Assembly (NCBI GenBank): GCA_034687125.1
Contig: JAQGBZ010000005.1
Span: forward strand, 310,001-374,000
Reading direction: 5' to 3'
DNA length: 64,000 nt
Source: Neelides folsomi
Taxonomy: Eukaryota > Arthropoda > Collembola > Neelipleona > Neelidae
In this document: positions 61,512 to 64,000 of the stretch, in pieces
How positions within the stretch are numbered: the first letter of the stretch is position 1
Layout of the letters: every line of letters begins with the position of its first letter
The notes under the pieces: generated by a model
What the model was told of the DNA's origin: nothing
Database searches by the model: none
The model's input: only the letters and a program-made list of their open reading frames with translations
Program-made: the position numbers and the translations under genes

Positions 61512-62137
61512 GTTATTTAATTACAATGAGTGTACGTGAAGAATATACCAAAGGTGTTGTTGTACCATAGTTCCTGGCTCGGGGTCTCCTTTTTTTAATT
61601 TATATAAAAATCTCATTCAAGCTGTTGTGATCACAAACAGACAACGAACTTTTTATTAAAAAAATAAAACCAAAATCAACTTTTGACAATTTTAAATCAT
61701 TTGCATCATGTCATTTGCACCATCATTCATGGTTCATAGTGTATAAGATTTTTGGGGATTGAGATGTTGTTATTGTTGTTGAGAAGAAGGAAAAGGAAAA
61801 AGGCAAAAGGGAGAGAGAAGGGGAGGAAATCTAATTGAGACGTTTGCCCGAGGGAAGGTTGTGAAGGGGCGCGGAGGGTGGAATGAAGACATCAACTTGG
61901 ACCCCTCAACCCCCGGGAACTCTTAATCCGAATAACTCCGAAACGGGACCGAATTAATTTACGAGATTTTAACACAATAATCCTAAATGACATATGAATG
62001 CACAAGAGTAAAATGAAGTTAATCGGCCATTTAATTGTCAAGTAATTTGTAAACCAAGAAGTCGAGGGGGTTTGTTGGGACCTCCCACGTGGCGGACCAC
62101 CCGGGAGGACCACCCGGGCGCGACGCTCTCCTCAGTC
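61512..62137 (+). other. Spacer and promoter region of Patched
   Basis: This 626 bp lies between the PAN/ZP stop and the Patched start. The left part is AT-rich 3' UTR-like DNA. The last 80 bp is sharply GC-rich with a cluster of Gli/Ci-like sites (62079-62116) and a CACGTG E-box (62086-62091). A minus-strand frame at 61892-62113 overlaps the sites and looks non-coding. Confidence 0.6.
62079..62116 (+). promoter_or_regulatory. Cluster of three Gli/Ci-like sites before Patched
   Basis: GACCTCCCA (62079-62087), GACCACCCG (62095-62103) and GACCACCCG (62108-62116) each differ by one base from the Gli/Ci consensus GACCACCCA. All have the same orientation, and the last ends 21 bp before the Patched start codon. 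Patched is the archetypal direct Hedgehog target in bilaterians, forming a negative feedback loop, so the position is meaningful. Confidence 0.6.
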
Positions 62138-63938
62138 ATGCCCGACCCGCCCGCCTTCACGGACGCCCCCGCCGCCTCCCGAAGGCTTCACAGGGTAAAT
62201 CTCTTTCGGTTTTTAATTTAACAATACCCGGGGAGTTTGATTTAATCCGAATTTTATTGTTTTGAACAGCTGGGCGGGCGGGGGTTTGGTTTGGTCGTTC
62301 GAGGGAGCTTTGGAGGGAGATTGCAGCAAATCGCGAGATCAATCGGCGGTTGCGGCCTTCTCTTGGGTTGTTTTGTCATTGCGGCTGCTGCGGGCTTGGG
62401 ACTTTCCTATGCAAAGATAGACGCTTCCCTAGACTCTTTATGGACGCCAGGTATGAAATTTCAAATAAAACAATTAATTGGTTTTAATTAATTTAAATTA
62501 ATAGACAGCGGAAGATTGCAGAGCGAGCTGGGTTATGTGGAACGGGTGGCAGGGGCCGCAGTGGACGCGGACGTGTTGGTTCTTCAGGTGGCGGGCGAGG
62601 ACGGGAATCTCGTTTCCCCCCGGGCCATGCTCGACCACCTCCAAGTTCTTCAGAAGGCCCTAAGGGTCTCGGTCGACCTCTTTGACGTGTAAGGAATTTA
62701 ATTACAAACCAATTAAATTAAAGATTAAATCCCAATTTGGATTGTTAGGAGTTGGAGCTTGGTCGATTTGTGCTACAGCGCCTCCATGCCCTCGTTCGAA
62801 GCCGGCTGGGTCGACGATTTGTTGGCCAAGGCCTTTCCCTGCGTGGTCGTCACCCCGCTGGACTGTTTCTGGGAAGGGGCCAAGCTCCTTGGCCCCGCCT
62901 TTCCCCTAAGACTCCCCGGGTTCCCCGCCCCTCTAAGTTGGACCAATCTCCACCCAATGAATCTCCTCCAACAGGTAAATCCGATTTAAATTAATTTATC
63001 TAAAATGGAATTGTTTTAAGGCCAAGAGCGGTGACAGCGGAGGGTTCCCGTTCGACGCAGTGGAAGGAGTTTTAAGGAGGGCCGGGGTTGGGTCGGGATA
63101 CGTGGAAAAGCCCTGTCTTGACCCAAGGGACCCCGGGTGTCCCTCCACGGCCCCCAACTACAACGGGAAGCCTGCGGATGTTGCAGGGGAGTTATCCAAA
63201 GGCTGTGCGGGTTTCGCTCCCCGTTTGATGCGGTGGCCCACCGAACTCCTCGTTGGGGGACAAACGACAAACTCAACAGGGCAAATCACGAGGTTTTTAA
63301 AATAAAATTAAAAAACTTTTAATTAAATTTTAAAAATAATTAAGTGCCGGTGGTTTGCTGTCGACGGTTCAGTTGATGAGTTCGGCCGAGCTTTTTGAGT
63401 TTTTCCGTGACACATGGAGAGTTCACCACGTGGAGTGGACACCCGCAAAAGCCACCCAAGTCATCCAGGCGGTAATTAATTAAACAAAGGCCAAAGGGAA
63501 TTAAAAGTTTTTAATTTCTACGGTTGATTTAAGAGCTTAAAATTAAAGTTTTTGTTCCAATTCAATTTTGTGTAACCAAAAGGAATTTGGAAACATTTGA
63601 ATTTTAATTTAATTAATTTAACCAATGAAAAGTTTAAAAAAGATTTGAATTTAGTGGCAGAGTCGTTTCGCGGTGGAAGTGAACCACGTGACGGCGGATT
63701 TGAATTTGGAATTCCGAAGTTTCACGGCGAGTTCTTTGGACGCCGTGTTGGCGGCGCACTCGCGGTTTTCCCCCGCCGCGGCACTTTCCCGCGTTTTAAT
63801 TCTCGCCGTCTTTTCCGCCGCCCTCGGTTTCGCCGCCCACCGAACGCCCGCGTCGGCCGCCGGCGCCGTCCTTGGCGTCGCGCTTTCTTTCGCCGCTGCT
63901 GCGGCTGCCGCGGGAATCGCAGCGTTTAAACTTCCTTT
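62138..63938 (+). CDS. PTCH1: Patched, Hedgehog receptor (5' part, cut by the window edge)
   Basis: This is a multi-pass receptor of the RND-permease fold that represses Smoothened until Hedgehog binds. The exons seen are 62138-62194, 62270-62450, 62505-62688, 62749-62974, 63021-63292, 63345-63471 and 63661-63938. All are in phase, giving the first 441 residues plus two bases. A donor GTAAAT follows at 63939 and the rest lies beyond 64000. Transmembrane helix 1 is at about 42-66 and leads into AKIDASLDSLWTP. The first extracellular domain has paired Cys (CLDPRDPGCPSTAPNYNG) and the diagnostic WPTELLVGGQTTNSTGQI, matching Patched's GG-x-NSTGQ block, then SAELFEFFRDTW. Helix 2 and the start of the sterol-sensing domain follow (RVLILAVFSAALGF). 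The last exon is Ala-rich and extremely CpG-rich. Gli/Ci-type sites sit immediately upstream. Confidence 0.94.
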
Positions 63939-64000
63939 GTAAATTTTTAATTTAATTTAATTTTAAAAAATAACTTAAAATGGATTTAACTTGAGTTTAT

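Overview
The window is animal nuclear DNA, most likely from an ecdysozoan and probably an arthropod. The protein set points there: a PAN/ZP cuticle-type protein of the trynity/neyo style, a HES repressor ending in WRPW, Patched, kinesin heavy chain, BAMBI and an Rnd GTPase. Coding sequence is cut by GT-AG introns. The introns and spacers are very AT-rich and the exons, especially on the right, are clearly GC-richer. I cannot name the species. All gene models were built by hand from reading-frame continuity, splice phase and remembered family features, with no transcript or database support. Exon ends with weak donors may be off by a few bases.

The window has two halves. The left part (about 1-41.5 kb) is gene-poor, with large spacers and kilobase introns. 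It holds a BAMBI-type TGF-beta pseudoreceptor (minus, 8189-13465), ATP synthase subunit delta (minus, 15592-16507), an unrecognised membrane or secreted protein (minus, 18417-20395), the autophagy protein UVRAG (minus, 22261-25987), a decayed Tc1/mariner-type transposon (26487-27253), TOMM7 (minus, 27505-27757) and an Rnd-type Rho GTPase (plus, 31889-40143) with a 6.1 kb intron. Nothing recognisable lies in 1-8.2 kb.

The right part (41.5-64 kb) is packed. Eleven genes lie almost end to end, mostly with introns of 45-110 bp. In order they are an AQP11-like aquaporin (+), TAF13 (-), SRPRB (+), kinesin heavy chain (+), a HES repressor (+), the PDZ-GEF RAPGEF2/6 (-), SEC61 alpha (-), an RPA43-like protein (+), eIF4E (-), the PAN/ZP transmembrane protein (+) and the 5' half of Patched (+), which runs off the right edge.

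Functionally the genes are mixed. Two belong to one machine at the ER membrane (SRPRB and SEC61 alpha, about 10 kb apart). Three belong to developmental signalling (BAMBI for BMP/activin, HES for Notch, Patched for Hedgehog). The most interesting non-coding signals are short motifs that match the gene they precede: a Gli/Ci site cluster just before Patched, two Su(H)/CSL sites with a proneural E-box before HES, an XBP1-type UPR element before SEC61 alpha, and a TISU/YY1 element with a three-codon upstream ORF before RAPGEF. Other oddities are three exons with extreme CpG density, a strand-asymmetric GTCA-rich tract, an aquaporin with GPD in place of the first NPA box, and a kinesin whose tail IAK motif reads IVK.
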